Assembly: GCF_021271205.1 (NCBI RefSeq)
Contig: NZ_JAIWKS010000001.1
Span: forward strand, 124,001-188,000
Source: Pseudomonas uvaldensis
Lineage (GTDB): Bacteria > Pseudomonadota > Gammaproteobacteria > Pseudomonadales > Pseudomonadaceae
Length of the DNA: 64,000 bases
Direction of reading: 5' to 3'
Each line of letters opens with the position of its first letter. Position 1 is the first letter of the stretch. Below the pieces are notes generated by a model. The model saw only the letters and a list, made by a program, of their open reading frames with translations. It was not told where the DNA came from and ran no database searches. The position numbers and the translations under genes are program-made. This document shows positions 1 through 8,920 of the stretch, piece by piece.

Positions 1-54
1 GATGAAACCTGACGTGAGCGCAAGTAATACAACAATCATTAAACGGTGTTTCAT
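1..54 (-). CDS. N-terminus of an exported protein (partial)
   Basis: Only the first 18 codons are in the window. An ATG on the minus strand at 54 opens a frame that reads M-K-H-R-L followed by a hydrophobic run and T-S-G-F, which looks like a signal peptide. It is divergent from the chromate transporter, so the two may share a control region. Nothing can be said about function. Confidence 0.5.
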   Translation of the reverse strand, partial: MKHRLMIVVLLALTSGFI

Positions 55-239
55 TGACCCACTCCTTGGGCTGCGTTGGAAATAACCATGACGACGTTCC
101 GGGCGGTGATTGTTCCAGGGCTGTGTTTCAACCCCATGAAGGGACGTGTTATTTACAGGTAAACCTCGCCTGGGGCTATCCAAATTGCGTTACGCCCCAT
201 AACGTAGTTCGTCCTTGGCCCTCAGGCATCCCAACGCCC

Positions 240-1583
240 ATGAATAAACTGCCTAACCCCGTCGATGGTCCCTCGGCTGTCAGCCTGCGCGAAGCTTTCC
301 GGTTCTGGCTCAAGCTGGGCTTTATCAGTTTTGGTGGGCCGGCGGGGCAGATTTCGATCATGCATCAGGAACTGGTGGAACGTCGGCGCTGGATTTCCGA
401 GCGGCGTTTCCTGCATGCCCTGAATTACTGCATGCTGCTGCCGGGACCCGAGGCGCAACAATTGGCGACCTATCTGGGTTGGCTGATGCACCGCGGCTGG
501 GGTGGGGTCATCGCCGGGGCGCTGTTCGTGTTGCCTTCGCTGTTCATCCTCATCACCTTGTCCTGGTTGTATGTCGCCTTTGGCGAAGTCCCGGTGGTGG
601 CGGGAATCTTCTACGGCATCAAGCCGGCCGTGACGGCGATCGTGGTGCATGCTGCCCACCGCATAGGCTCCCGCGCGCTCAAGAACAATTGGCTGTGGGC
701 AATCGCCGCGGCGTCGTTTACCGCCATATTCGCGTTCAATCTGCCCTTCCCGCTGATTGTTCTGAGTGCCGCTGTGATCGGTTACCTGGGTGGTCGCTGG
801 GTCCCGGAAAAATTCAGCCTGGGCGGTCACGACACGAGCCATCGCTCCTATGGCCCGGCCTTGATCGACGACGACACTCCGACCCCGGACCATGCACGGT
901 TCAGCGCCCTCAGGCTCATTCGCCTGGCGGTCATCGGCGCCCTGCTGTGGGCGTTACCGATGGGCCTGCTGACCGTGGCGTTCGGCTGGGAAGGCACGTT
1001 TACACAAATGGCCTGGTTCTTCACCAAGGCCGCGCTGCTGACCTTCGGCGGCGCCTACGCGGTTTTGCCCTATGTGTATCAGGGCGCTGTCGCACACTTC
1101 GGCTGGCTGACGCCGACCCAGATGATCGACGGCCTGGCGCTCGGGGAAACCACGCCCGGCCCGTTGATCATGGTGGTGGCGTTCGTCGGTTTCGTCGGTG
1201 GATACGTGATGCAGGTGTTTGGCCCCGAGCAGGCTTTCCTCGCCGGCGCCGTCGCGGCCACCCTGGTGACCTGGTTCACCTTCCTGCCTTCCTTCCTGTT
1301 CATCCTGGCCGGAGGTCCGCTGGTAGAGTCGACTCACAACGCGTTGAAATTCACCGCACCGCTGACGGCCATTACCGCGGCCGTGGTCGGCGTGATCCTT
1401 AACCTCGCCTGTTTCTTCGGTTATCACGTACTGTGGCCCAATGGATTTGCGGGGGCACTGGATTGGCCATCGGCAGTCATCGCCCTGGCGGCGGCCGTTG
1501 CCCTGTTTCGCTACAAGCGTGGGGTGATCCAGGTGTTGGTGGCGTGCGGGTTGGCCGGGATGGCGGTGCATCTGTTGCGCTAG
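240..1583 (+). CDS. chrA: ChrA-family chromate efflux transporter
   Basis: The 447-residue membrane protein belongs to the CHR family, which expels chromate across the inner membrane. The two-halves layout is visible: each half carries a glycine-rich motif (FISFGGPAGQI near residue 30 and LLTFGGAYAVLPY in the second half), followed by several hydrophobic segments. The second half also has the family motif GLALGETTPGPLIM. The frame is open further upstream, but the upstream residues are not ChrA-like, so the ATG at 240 was chosen; it gives the usual family length. The flanking genes are not chromate genes. Confidence 0.9.
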   Translation: MNKLPNPVDGPSAVSLREAFRFWLKLGFISFGGPAGQISIMHQELVERRRWISERRFLHALNYCMLLPGPEAQQLATYLGWLMHRGWGGVIAGALFVLPSLFILITLSWLYVAFGEVPVVAGIFYGIKPAVTAIVVHAAHRIGSRALKNNWLWAIAAASFTAIFAFNLPFPLIVLSAAVIGYLGGRWVPEKFSLGGHDTSHRSYGPALIDDDTPTPDHARFSALRLIRLAVIGALLWALPMGLLTVAFGWEGTFTQMAWFFTKAALLTFGGAYAVLPYVYQGAVAHFGWLTPTQMIDGLALGETTPGPLIMVVAFVGFVGGYVMQVFGPEQAFLAGAVAATLVTWFTFLPSFLFILAGGPLVESTHNALKFTAPLTAITAAVVGVILNLACFFGYHVLWPNGFAGALDWPSAVIALAAAVALFRYKRGVIQVLVACGLAGMAVHLLR

Positions 1584-1770
1584 GCCCTACAGACGAGCTG
1601 GGGCCGCCACCAATAAAATTGAACACCCTATCCTACCTGCAACCTAATCAGGTTCATGGCCCTGCCACGCCCTCGCGCAAAACGGCAAGGGCCCGAACCA
1701 GAACAGCAATGGCGCAACCGGACGAGCAACGCTGCGCACGGTTCCATTGCCTGGCGCAGGTGAACGACCC

Positions 1771-2922
1771 ATGGATTCAAACGCCCTCCCGTTCTTTACC
1801 GACACCCAACTGCTGGGAATCTCCGTTGCCAACTGGCTGCTCGCCTTCGGGGTGATGACGGCGAGTTTCATCATCGCCAGGGCAGGCGTCGGCTTTCTGC
1901 TCAGAAACGTGCGGACCCGGGCGCAAAAGCCCAACGCCCACGTCAGTCACATTGCCGTCGAGGTGCTGTCCAGCACCAGTAACACCTTGTTGCTGCTGGC
2001 TTCGATACTCATCGGGGTCGGCGTCCTGGACCTGCCGGAGCGTTGGCTGGGCCGGGTCAGCAGCCTTTGGTTCGTGGTGGCGGCCCTACAGGTGGGGCTG
2101 TGGGCGAACCGCGCCATTGCGCTCACTCTGCTGCACTATTTCGCCCGCCACAGTCACAGCGAAATTCATCAGAAAAGTGCCTTGGCAACCCTGAGCCTGT
2201 GGGGCGCGAAAGTGTTTCTCTGGGCCGTGGTGCTGCTGGCCATGCTCTCCAACCTGGGCGTGAACATCACCGCGTTCGTCGCCAGCCTCGGGGTCGGCGG
2301 TATCGCGGTAGCGCTCGCCGTGCAAAACATCCTCGGCGACCTGTTCGCCTCGCTGTCGATTGCCGTGGACAAACCGTTCGAAGTCGGTGACTTCATCGTC
2401 GTCGGCACGCTGGCCGGCACCGTCGAGCATGTTGGCCTTAAAACCACCCGGATCCGCAGCCTGAGCGGCGAGCAGATCGTGATGGCCAACGCACAGATGA
2501 TCAATGTCACCATCCAGAACTACAAAAGGCTTCAGGAACGACGCATCGTCTTCGAATTCGCCCTGCCCCACGACTGCTCCATCGACCAGATCAAGCAAGT
2601 GCCGGCCATTGTGGAACGCATCATCAAGGCACAGGACAAAACCCGCTTCGACCGCTCTCACTTCCGCGGTTTTGGCGAAAGCGCACTGGAATTCGAAACG
2701 GTGTACATCGTGCTGGACCCCAGCTACAACGTCTACATGGACGTCCAGCAGGCGATCAACCTGGGCATGATGGAAGCCTTTGCCAAGATCGGCGTACGGT
2801 TTGCTCTGCCGGCGCGGACGGTGCATGTGGCTTCGTTGCCGGAGGTGTCCGAGCGACTGCCTGGGAAAAACACCGACAGGACATCCATGCGAGATGAACC
2901 TTCCTATCAGGCGCAACATTGA
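1771..2922 (+). CDS. MscS-family mechanosensitive ion channel
   Basis: The 383-residue protein has four or five hydrophobic segments in its first half. An MscS pore helix follows, with alternating glycine and alanine (VASLGVGGIAVALAVQNILG). After it comes the conserved beta domain with KPFEVGDFI and the C-terminal MscS fold. Such channels open under membrane tension and release solutes during osmotic downshock. The ATG at 1771 was preferred to an earlier in-frame start because family-like sequence begins there. The tail after about residue 360 is polar and probably disordered. The precise subfamily is not clear. Confidence 0.88.
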   Translation: MDSNALPFFTDTQLLGISVANWLLAFGVMTASFIIARAGVGFLLRNVRTRAQKPNAHVSHIAVEVLSSTSNTLLLLASILIGVGVLDLPERWLGRVSSLWFVVAALQVGLWANRAIALTLLHYFARHSHSEIHQKSALATLSLWGAKVFLWAVVLLAMLSNLGVNITAFVASLGVGGIAVALAVQNILGDLFASLSIAVDKPFEVGDFIVVGTLAGTVEHVGLKTTRIRSLSGEQIVMANAQMINVTIQNYKRLQERRIVFEFALPHDCSIDQIKQVPAIVERIIKAQDKTRFDRSHFRGFGESALEFETVYIVLDPSYNVYMDVQQAINLGMMEAFAKIGVRFALPARTVHVASLPEVSERLPGKNTDRTSMRDEPSYQAQH

Positions 2923-3009
2923 TCTTGTCGGGCTCTCCATGATCCAGCGCAACGCGAGTTCAATCACTCATCAGCTAAGCTCACCCCATCACCACGACAG
3001 GGAATCGAC

Positions 3010-3498
3010 ATGAGCAAGGCAGACGAGCTAGCGGCCAAACTGAGGCAGACCCAGAGAACCCGCGCCGACACCGACACCTGCGCCGACCTGGCCATCGAGC
3101 ACTGGCCCGCCCAGGTCTATGAGCTGTATCGCCAGATCGAAACCTGGCTGGCGCCGGTCTGCGAGGCCGGGCTGCATATCCGGCGCAACCCCACCCATGT
3201 GTTCGAAAGTCATCCCAACGGTTCGACCTACAACTACGCCATCGACCAACTGGTGATGGAAGGCAACCGACGTCGTATCGAACTCGACCCGATCGCCCGC
3301 TTTTCCAGCCGAGGCGAAGGTTGTATCGAGGTGCATATGAAGGGACAGGCTCGCTGCATCCTGCGAACCATCGGCGAGCATGGCGAATCGCTTTGGCACA
3401 TGCAGATGACCCAGGCGACGGGGCAACTGCGCCCCGAGCCCGTGGCGCTGGACGAAGACACCCTGCTCGCATTGGTAGAGGAAGGCTTGGGGCTTTAA
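3010..3498 (+). CDS. uncharacterised protein, 162 aa
   Basis: I do not recognise this gene. It starts at an ATG 7 bases behind an AGGGA ribosome binding site and encodes a soluble protein with no signal peptide or membrane segment. The N-terminal half is helical and charged. The middle has an alternating pattern suggesting beta strands, with one Cys in CEAGLHIRRNP and another in ARCILR. Its stop overlaps by 4 bases the stop of the convergent gene at 3495-3797. Confidence 0.65.
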   Translation: MSKADELAAKLRQTQRTRADTDTCADLAIEHWPAQVYELYRQIETWLAPVCEAGLHIRRNPTHVFESHPNGSTYNYAIDQLVMEGNRRRIELDPIARFSSRGEGCIEVHMKGQARCILRTIGEHGESLWHMQMTQATGQLRPEPVALDEDTLLALVEEGLGL

Positions 3499-3797
3499 CG
3501 CACGAGGCGATCCGTCGAGGCCGCCTGCGTGGCGCCGACCACCGAGTCGAGCGGTTGTTCCATCTCTGGCGGCCTCAGATCCAACGCTCTCCGCCCCACC
3601 AGCAGGCTCAAGGCATTGTCGATTTCATCGGCAGCGCCTTGTGCGTGCTGGGCATGTGCCCAGCCCCAGTAGCGTTCAGACATCAAACCGCCAATTGCTT
3701 CGGCGCACAGCTTGTCGCTGCCAATACCCAACTTTCCGGCAGCGGCGATAACGGCCATGAGGGCTTGTTCCAGCTGGGCAATACGTTCGGTAGACAC
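3495..3797 (-). CDS. uncharacterised protein, 100 aa
   Basis: This is a small soluble protein, helical at the N-terminus (ERIAQLEQALMAVIAAAGKL) with an aromatic stretch ERYWGWAHAQHAQ in the middle. It has no signal peptide. It converges with the upstream unknown gene and overlaps its stop. Codon use is typical of the region, which favours a real gene, but there is no family I can name. Confidence 0.55.
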   Translation of the reverse strand: MSTERIAQLEQALMAVIAAAGKLGIGSDKLCAEAIGGLMSERYWGWAHAQHAQGAADEIDNALSLLVGRRALDLRPPEMEQPLDSVVGATQAASTDRLVR

Positions 3798-4013
3798 AAC
3801 AGACAGCCTGAAGGTAGGGAGCCTGAGCTTAGCAAGATATCAATAGGCCACCAACCATAGGCGCTGAACGGTCGCTTCAGCCCCCTTGTTAACCCGTGTC
3901 AGGTCGTCTCCTTCGACGGTCAGGGCCCTGGCCTGGCCTGGTCATTGAAGTCGAACGCAGCTCTGGAAGACGTTGTAGGGAGGCTTCAATGGGTTAGTCG
4001 ACTATCGAGGCCC

Positions 4014-4901
4014 TCAGGACTTATCCCGGTAATACTCAGCCATGTAATCCACGAACACCCGGACCTTGGCCGGCAGGTTCCGGGCATGAGGGTACAGCGC
4101 ATAGTAATGCCTCGAACCCAGGGTGTAGTCGGGCAGGATCCGGACGAGTCTTCCAGCCAGCAAGTCATCCTGCACCGTCGCCAGGGTAAACGCGGCAATG
4201 CCTCCGCCCGCCAAAGCGCAGGCGTGCAAGGCCGTGATGGTGTCGGTGTTGAATGAGCTGGCGCAATCCCAGGCCATCGACCCTCCTTCCTCACTGACCA
4301 TCGTCCATTGGGTGGCCGATGCGTAAGTCAGGAGCCGATGCTCGTTGAGTTCAGCGACCTTTCGAGGCAGACCGTGTTTGAACACATAGGCCGGCGATGC
4401 AACCAACACCATCGCAGACACGCTGAGCAAGCGGGCCACCAGGCTGCTGTCGGCCAGCGGCCCGCAGATCCGTAAAGCCACGTCGACTCCCTCGGCCACC
4501 AGATCGACAAGCGGATCCGAGCAGGACAGGTCAACCTGGATGTCCGGATAACGCTGCTGGAAAGCCGGCAACCAGCGGGCCAGTTCCAGCGTGCCGATCA
4601 CCAGCGGAGCGCTGATGCGAAGCAGTCCTGAAGGACGTTCCTGCTCCTGTGTAGCAACGCGGGACGCGGCCTCGACCCGGTCCAGGATATCCACGCATGC
4701 GGTGTAGTACCGTTCCCCGGCAGCGGTAAGACTCATGCGCCGGGTATTGCGATTGATCAGGCGCACGCCCAGCGCGGATTCCAATTGCTGCAACTGGCGC
4801 GACACCGAGGAATGCGTGGTGTCCAGCCGCTGGGCCGCCGCAGAAAACCCCCGGGCCTCCACAATGCAGCGGAAAACGCGCATGGCGAGCATCTGATTCA
4901 T
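4014..4901 (-). CDS. LysR-family transcriptional regulator
   Basis: The 295-residue protein has an N-terminal winged helix-turn-helix at about residues 3-62 (FSAAAQRLDTTHSSVSRQL is the recognition region). A periplasmic-binding-like effector domain follows (LLRISAPLVIGTLELARWLP and LRICGPLADS). This is the usual LysR length. It starts 5 bases after the stop of the isochorismatase-family gene on the same strand. The two are therefore probably co-transcribed, which is less common than the divergent LysR arrangement. The effector cannot be read from the sequence. Confidence 0.92.
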   Translation of the reverse strand: MNQMLAMRVFRCIVEARGFSAAAQRLDTTHSSVSRQLQQLESALGVRLINRNTRRMSLTAAGERYYTACVDILDRVEAASRVATQEQERPSGLLRISAPLVIGTLELARWLPAFQQRYPDIQVDLSCSDPLVDLVAEGVDVALRICGPLADSSLVARLLSVSAMVLVASPAYVFKHGLPRKVAELNEHRLLTYASATQWTMVSEEGGSMAWDCASSFNTDTITALHACALAGGGIAAFTLATVQDDLLAGRLVRILPDYTLGSRHYYALYPHARNLPAKVRVFVDYMAEYYRDKS

Positions 4902-4906
4902 GGCTT

Positions 4907-5593
4907 TCAGCGCACCGGAAGCTGAAGAATCTGAGCGGTGGTCATGACATCACCGAATGTGTCTTCGACTTCGGCCAGTGCGGCCTTGTGCAAGGCATCC
5001 TTGTCGATGACATCGCCATTGGCCCGGGTAATGGCGCGGGTGGCCGATGCATCGGAAGCGACCAGCACGTTGAAATCCTGAGGCGCCGCGTCACGGGCGG
5101 CCCCCGCTACACAGGCGTGGGTCATGAGGCCCGAGATGATCAGGTTTTTAATGCCGGCGTGCTTCAAACGCTTGTCCAGGTCGGTACTGCCAAAGACGCT
5201 GACAGTGGTTTTCTGCAACACCCCATCCTTGGCTCGGGGTTGCATGTCCGGGTGGAATTTCACGGTTTCGCCGTCCACGGCAAACACCGCCGAACCTGCG
5301 GGCGCGATGTGCTGGATGTGATAGACCGGCATTTTGTGTTCATCGGCGAATTCGATCAGCTCACGGGCTTTGCCCAGCGCCGCGGCGCCATCAGGAATCG
5401 GCATCTTACCGGTGAAGTATTCGTTCTGAAAATCGATGACCAGTAACGCGGTTTTACCGGCAGGCAACTGGCTGACCGGCCCCGCACCCGACATGGCACG
5501 GAGGGTGGGGTGGACTTCAGCCAGCGCACCGGCGCTGGCGACAATCCCGGAAAATGCACAGGCGCAGAGGAAACGGCGGGTGAAACGTTGCAT
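4907..5593 (-). CDS. exported isochorismatase-family cysteine hydrolase
   Basis: The 228-residue protein begins with a cleavable signal peptide (MQRFTRRFL, then a hydrophobic core ending near SAGALA), so it probably acts in the periplasm. The rest is the isochorismatase fold with the expected catalytic triad: Asp in LLVIDFQNEYF, Lys in the KTTVSVF segment, and Cys in LMTHACVAGAARDA. The ATG at 5593 has a good AAGGA site in front of it; upstream codons are not conserved-looking. Relatives hydrolyse small amides or pyrazinamide-like compounds, and the substrate here is unknown. It is the first gene of a likely operon with the LysR regulator. Confidence 0.85.
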   Translation of the reverse strand: MQRFTRRFLCACAFSGIVASAGALAEVHPTLRAMSGAGPVSQLPAGKTALLVIDFQNEYFTGKMPIPDGAAALGKARELIEFADEHKMPVYHIQHIAPAGSAVFAVDGETVKFHPDMQPRAKDGVLQKTTVSVFGSTDLDKRLKHAGIKNLIISGLMTHACVAGAARDAAPQDFNVLVASDASATRAITRANGDVIDKDALHKAALAEVEDTFGDVMTTAQILQLPVR

Positions 5594-5701
5594 GGGGAAT
5601 TCCTTCTGAATAGGTGAATGAAGGAATGCTAGGGGGTTGGTTCGTGGGGGAACACAGCGCGGACGGAACATAACTTGTTTGATATTCGCACAAACAAGTC
5701 A

Positions 5702-6574
5702 TCAGATAGGGTCAAGAAGTCTGCGGCTTGATTGCCCGCCACCAACGACCACCCGTTTACCAACCCTTTCCCCCACCTCCAACGCCTGCCCATCCCGCTG
5801 CTTTCCCTGCCGTGCCAAGCCCACCAGCCGGGGAATCAAATCCCCCTCCGGCAGGTGCTGCCAGAAGCGTCCTGGCATGTGCTGGCGCAGCGCCTGGGGA
5901 TTGAGCCTCGCCGGGTTGAAGGTGTGCCGATAATAGGTGCGCCACAACTCGGCGCCCGGGTCTTCGGCGTGGCGCGCCCATTGTTGCCACTGCTCAGGAC
6001 AACGGCGCCGGTAGTCCAGCGCCTGGCCGTCGAAGCGGATGCCATCGCGTGGCGTTGCGATCAGCCATCGCTGCTTGCCCAATCGCTCGGCAAAATGGCC
6101 GCTCGCGCTTTCGAGGATGTCATGGGCCGGCTCATGAAAGGACACCAGGTCCAGTTGCAAGTGCTCAGCCAGGTCCTGCGGCAAGGGTATGAAGCGCACG
6201 AAGGCATGCAGGTGATGAGCCTCGCGACTGACCTGCCTGATCCGCCTTTGCAGTTCGCTGCCCAAGCGGTCGCCAGCGAGCATGGCCGTGCGGTCGCCAT
6301 GGGCGACACGCCAAAGCACTTCGTACAGCAAGTTCCAGCGTTGCTCGCCCCGGTAACGACCGGCTTGTTCGAGCTGGCTCAACAAGGCCGCGGGCACTCG
6401 CGTGCGGAACGGTCCGGGGCTCGACGGAAGCGGCGTCGGCACGGCCAGCAGGTCGGTGACGGGGCCTTGGGTCCAGCTTACTTCAGCGGGATCGATCCCA
6501 TGGCCGAGCAGCGTCCGCGCCTGATCGCGCCACGTGCGAAAATCGTCGTCGCAATCCAGCGCGATCATGCCCAC
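5702..6574 (-). CDS. TIGR03915-type DNA metabolism protein
   Basis: The 290-residue protein matches the family that is constantly linked to, or fused with, uracil-DNA glycosylase domains and that accompanies a radical-SAM partner. Visible landmarks are the central HHLHAFVRFIP segment, the PERFAxR-like ILESASGHFAERLGKQRW, and a C-terminal AWRTYYR-like motif (ELWRTYYRHTFNPARLN). It overlaps the end of the radical-SAM gene by 10 bases, so the two are translated from one mRNA. Their biochemistry is not established; a DNA repair role is the accepted inference. Confidence 0.8.
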   Translation of the reverse strand: MGMIALDCDDDFRTWRDQARTLLGHGIDPAEVSWTQGPVTDLLAVPTPLPSSPGPFRTRVPAALLSQLEQAGRYRGEQRWNLLYEVLWRVAHGDRTAMLAGDRLGSELQRRIRQVSREAHHLHAFVRFIPLPQDLAEHLQLDLVSFHEPAHDILESASGHFAERLGKQRWLIATPRDGIRFDGQALDYRRRCPEQWQQWARHAEDPGAELWRTYYRHTFNPARLNPQALRQHMPGRFWQHLPEGDLIPRLVGLARQGKQRDGQALEVGERVGKRVVVGGGQSSRRLLDPI

Positions 6575-7785
6575 AACCCCATCTGCACGGGTCGCTGCGG
6601 TTCACGCAAACGTGCTCGCAGCAGGCCGCTACGCATACTTGCTTCGGCAGGCCGGTAGTCGCTGGTGACAATGAACGGCCGCGCCTTTTCCAGTATGCAA
6701 CGCAGTTGAACCAGGTCGTCATAGCGGACTCGTCTTTCTCGGCGAAGGGCCACCAATCGTTGCACGCTGCGCAGACCGATACCCGGAATTCGCGCCAACA
6801 GGGCTGGCTCGGCGCGGTTGATGTCCAGCGGGAAGACCTCGCGATTGGCCAGCGCCCAAGCCAGCTTGGGGTCGATGTCCAAGTCCAGATTGCCGGCGTC
6901 CCTCAGCAGTTCGCCGGCCTTGTAGCCATAACCGCGCATCAGGAAGTCGGCCTGATAGAGCCTATGTTCACGCAGCAACGGAGGTGCGGCCAAAGGCACA
7001 CTCGCCGGGCTGTCGGGGATCGGGCTGAACGCCGAATAATAGACCCGACGCAAGCCGTAGCCCTGGTAGAGCGACTCGGCATTGCTCAGGATGGCGCGGT
7101 CGTCAGTTGAATCGGCTCCGACAATCACTTGGGTACTCTGCCCGGCCGGGGCAAATCGGGGCGCCCGTGGCTCGTCGGCTACAGCCTGATGCCCCAAATA
7201 GATAGTGCCCATGGCCTGCCGGATCGTCTTCGATTGCTTTTCAGGCGCAAGGCGCTTGAGGCTCACCTCGGACGACAATTCGATGTTCACACTCAATCGA
7301 TCGGCCAACCGCCCCGCCTCCTCGATCAACAGCGGATCGGCGTCGGGGATGGTCTTGAGATGGATATAACCTCGGAACTGGTGCTCTTCGCGCAACAAGC
7401 GCGCCACACGTACCAACTGCTCCATGGTGTAGTCGGCCGAACGGATGATGCCGGAACTCAGGAACAGGCCGCTGATGCAGTTGCGCCGATAGAAGTCCAG
7501 GGTCAGGCGCACCACCTCTTCCGGCGAAAAACGCGCCCTTGGTACATTGCTGGAACGGCGGTTGACGCAATACTGACAGTCGTACAGGCAGAAATTGGTC
7601 AGCAGCACTTTCAACAAGGAGACACAGCGCCCATCGGGCGTGTAGCTGTGACAAATGCCCATCCCGTCCGTGGCGCCCAGCCCATCACGGCCTCGCGAAC
7701 TGCGCTTGGGGGCACCGCTGCTGGCGCAGGAGGCATCATACTTGGCAGCATCAGCCAGAATGCCGAGCTTGGCGATCAGTTGCAT
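6565..7785 (-). CDS. putative DNA modification/repair radical SAM protein (TIGR03916 type)
   Basis: The 406-residue enzyme carries a radical-SAM cluster motif with the spacing CxxxCxxC (FCLYDCQYC), which binds a 4Fe-4S cluster and S-adenosylmethionine. Near the C-terminus there is a helix-hairpin-helix DNA-binding motif (IPGIGLRSVQRL). An N-terminal region with extra cysteines includes DASCASSG. The ATG at 7785 begins the conserved sequence; residues before it in the open frame are not family-like. A LexA box lies 16 bases upstream. This strongly suggests that the gene and its 3' partner are induced by DNA damage. Confidence 0.88.
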   Translation of the reverse strand: MQLIAKLGILADAAKYDASCASSGAPKRSSRGRDGLGATDGMGICHSYTPDGRCVSLLKVLLTNFCLYDCQYCVNRRSSNVPRARFSPEEVVRLTLDFYRRNCISGLFLSSGIIRSADYTMEQLVRVARLLREEHQFRGYIHLKTIPDADPLLIEEAGRLADRLSVNIELSSEVSLKRLAPEKQSKTIRQAMGTIYLGHQAVADEPRAPRFAPAGQSTQVIVGADSTDDRAILSNAESLYQGYGLRRVYYSAFSPIPDSPASVPLAAPPLLREHRLYQADFLMRGYGYKAGELLRDAGNLDLDIDPKLAWALANREVFPLDINRAEPALLARIPGIGLRSVQRLVALRRERRVRYDDLVQLRCILEKARPFIVTSDYRPAEASMRSGLLRARLREPQRPVQMGLWA

Positions 7786-7800
7786 GGGGAAACCTCTATA

Positions 7801-7816
7801 CTGGATATAAACACAG
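7801..7816. promoter_or_regulatory. LexA (SOS) box
   Basis: CTGGATATAAACACAG fits the CTG-N10-CAG gamma-proteobacterial LexA consensus with an A/T-rich centre. It lies just upstream of the radical-SAM repair gene start at 7785, where it would overlap the promoter. Confidence 0.8.
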
Positions 7817-7936
7817 TATTTGGCGCCACACCGCAATGCAAGCGCCACCGATCACCTCAGCGCTCTGATTCGTTTTTGGGCCCCGCTTTCGGATGGGTTA
7901 TAATCCGCTCATCCACGCGATTTGAGGTCCAGCCCA

Positions 7937-8107
7937 ATGGGCGATATCAGCCTTGAAACCAAGAAGGCCTACGCGGCCAGAACCCGCAGGTCCAACTATG
8001 CGGCCAGCCTGCGCCTGGAAGGCTTCAAAGTGACCTTCACCGAAGGCGAGTACAAGATGCCAACCCGTGAAGAAGTCCTGAAGACCTTCACCAAGACCCG
8101 CACCTGA
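7937..8107 (+). CDS. yhfG: YhfG-family Fic antitoxin
   Basis: The 56-residue protein precedes a Fic gene and overlaps its start by one base (TGATG). It contains the Fic-inhibitory signature (S/T)xxxE(G/N) as S24-L-R-L-E28-G29. In class I Fic systems this helix blocks ATP binding by the toxin. The rest is basic and helical. Start at the ATG at 7937, which gives the usual YhfG size. Together with the next gene it forms a toxin-antitoxin pair. Confidence 0.85.
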   Translation: MGDISLETKKAYAARTRRSNYAASLRLEGFKVTFTEGEYKMPTREEVLKTFTKTRT

Positions 8108-8703
8108 TGCCTGACAAATATGGAGTCGGCGAAGACGCCTACTGCTACCCCGGCTCCACTGTCCTGCGCAACAAACTCGATATCCGCGACGAAACCACCC
8201 TGAGCGAAGCCGAACAACAACTCACGGCCATCGCGGCGGACGATGTCGAATTCAACCCGCCCCCTTACGACCTCGCTTATCTTCAAAACATCCATCGACG
8301 ACTGTTCTCGGACTTGTACGAATGGGCCGGGGAGTTACGGACCGTTGGGATGGCCAAGCAGGACACGCGCTTCTGCCAACCCGCCTTCATGGCCCAGGAG
8401 GCCAGCAAGATATTCAAGAGAATGGCCACGGCAAATTGGTTCGAAGGCATGAACCGGGCGGATCTGATCGTCGCCGTCGCCGATGCCTATTCCGATATCA
8501 ATGTTATCCACCCCTTCCGCGAAGGCAACGGTCGCAGCCAGCGCATCCTTTTTGAACACCTGATCATGAACGCCGGATTTGAAATCAGTTGGTGGAACAT
8601 TGAGAAGGACGAATGGCTCCTTGCAAATATCGCTGCTTACAACTGCGTGCTCGAGCCGATGGAAAAGGTGTTCGAAAAGTGCATTGGTCATGCAATCGTA
8701 TGA
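8107..8703 (+). CDS. fic: Fic-domain AMP-transferase toxin
   Basis: The 198-residue protein has the canonical Fic loop HPFREGNGRSQR starting at His135, the catalytic histidine for transferring AMP to target hydroxyls. Its size matches the single-domain Fic proteins paired with YhfG. The inhibitory glutamate is not in this protein but in the upstream antitoxin, as expected for class I. The target is unknown; relatives modify topoisomerases. About 220 bases after it (8704-8920) hold nothing I can identify. Confidence 0.92.
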   Translation: MPDKYGVGEDAYCYPGSTVLRNKLDIRDETTLSEAEQQLTAIAADDVEFNPPPYDLAYLQNIHRRLFSDLYEWAGELRTVGMAKQDTRFCQPAFMAQEASKIFKRMATANWFEGMNRADLIVAVADAYSDINVIHPFREGNGRSQRILFEHLIMNAGFEISWWNIEKDEWLLANIAAYNCVLEPMEKVFEKCIGHAIV

Positions 8704-8920
8704 ATCGGAATCGCGTAACCGCCTTCTGGAGCTCTTTCGAAGCGCAGCACAGTCCTTTGGCCCACAGCGTGCGGAGCCGGGATGGTCCGTTGAAAAAATA
8801 ATGATTCTGAATCCAGGCTGGCGCCTATGAGGCAGGAAATAAAGGATGAGGAGCCAGCCCTAAAATGGCTACGCAACTGCTTTGTTGAGGCCATTCAGTG
8901 CATGCCTCAATGACCAAAAG

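Noticed and set aside
1610..1770. AACCTGATTAGGTT on the minus strand resembles part of a TPP riboswitch
   Set aside because: The CTGAGA and GCG-AGGGA parts are missing and no minus-strand gene follows.
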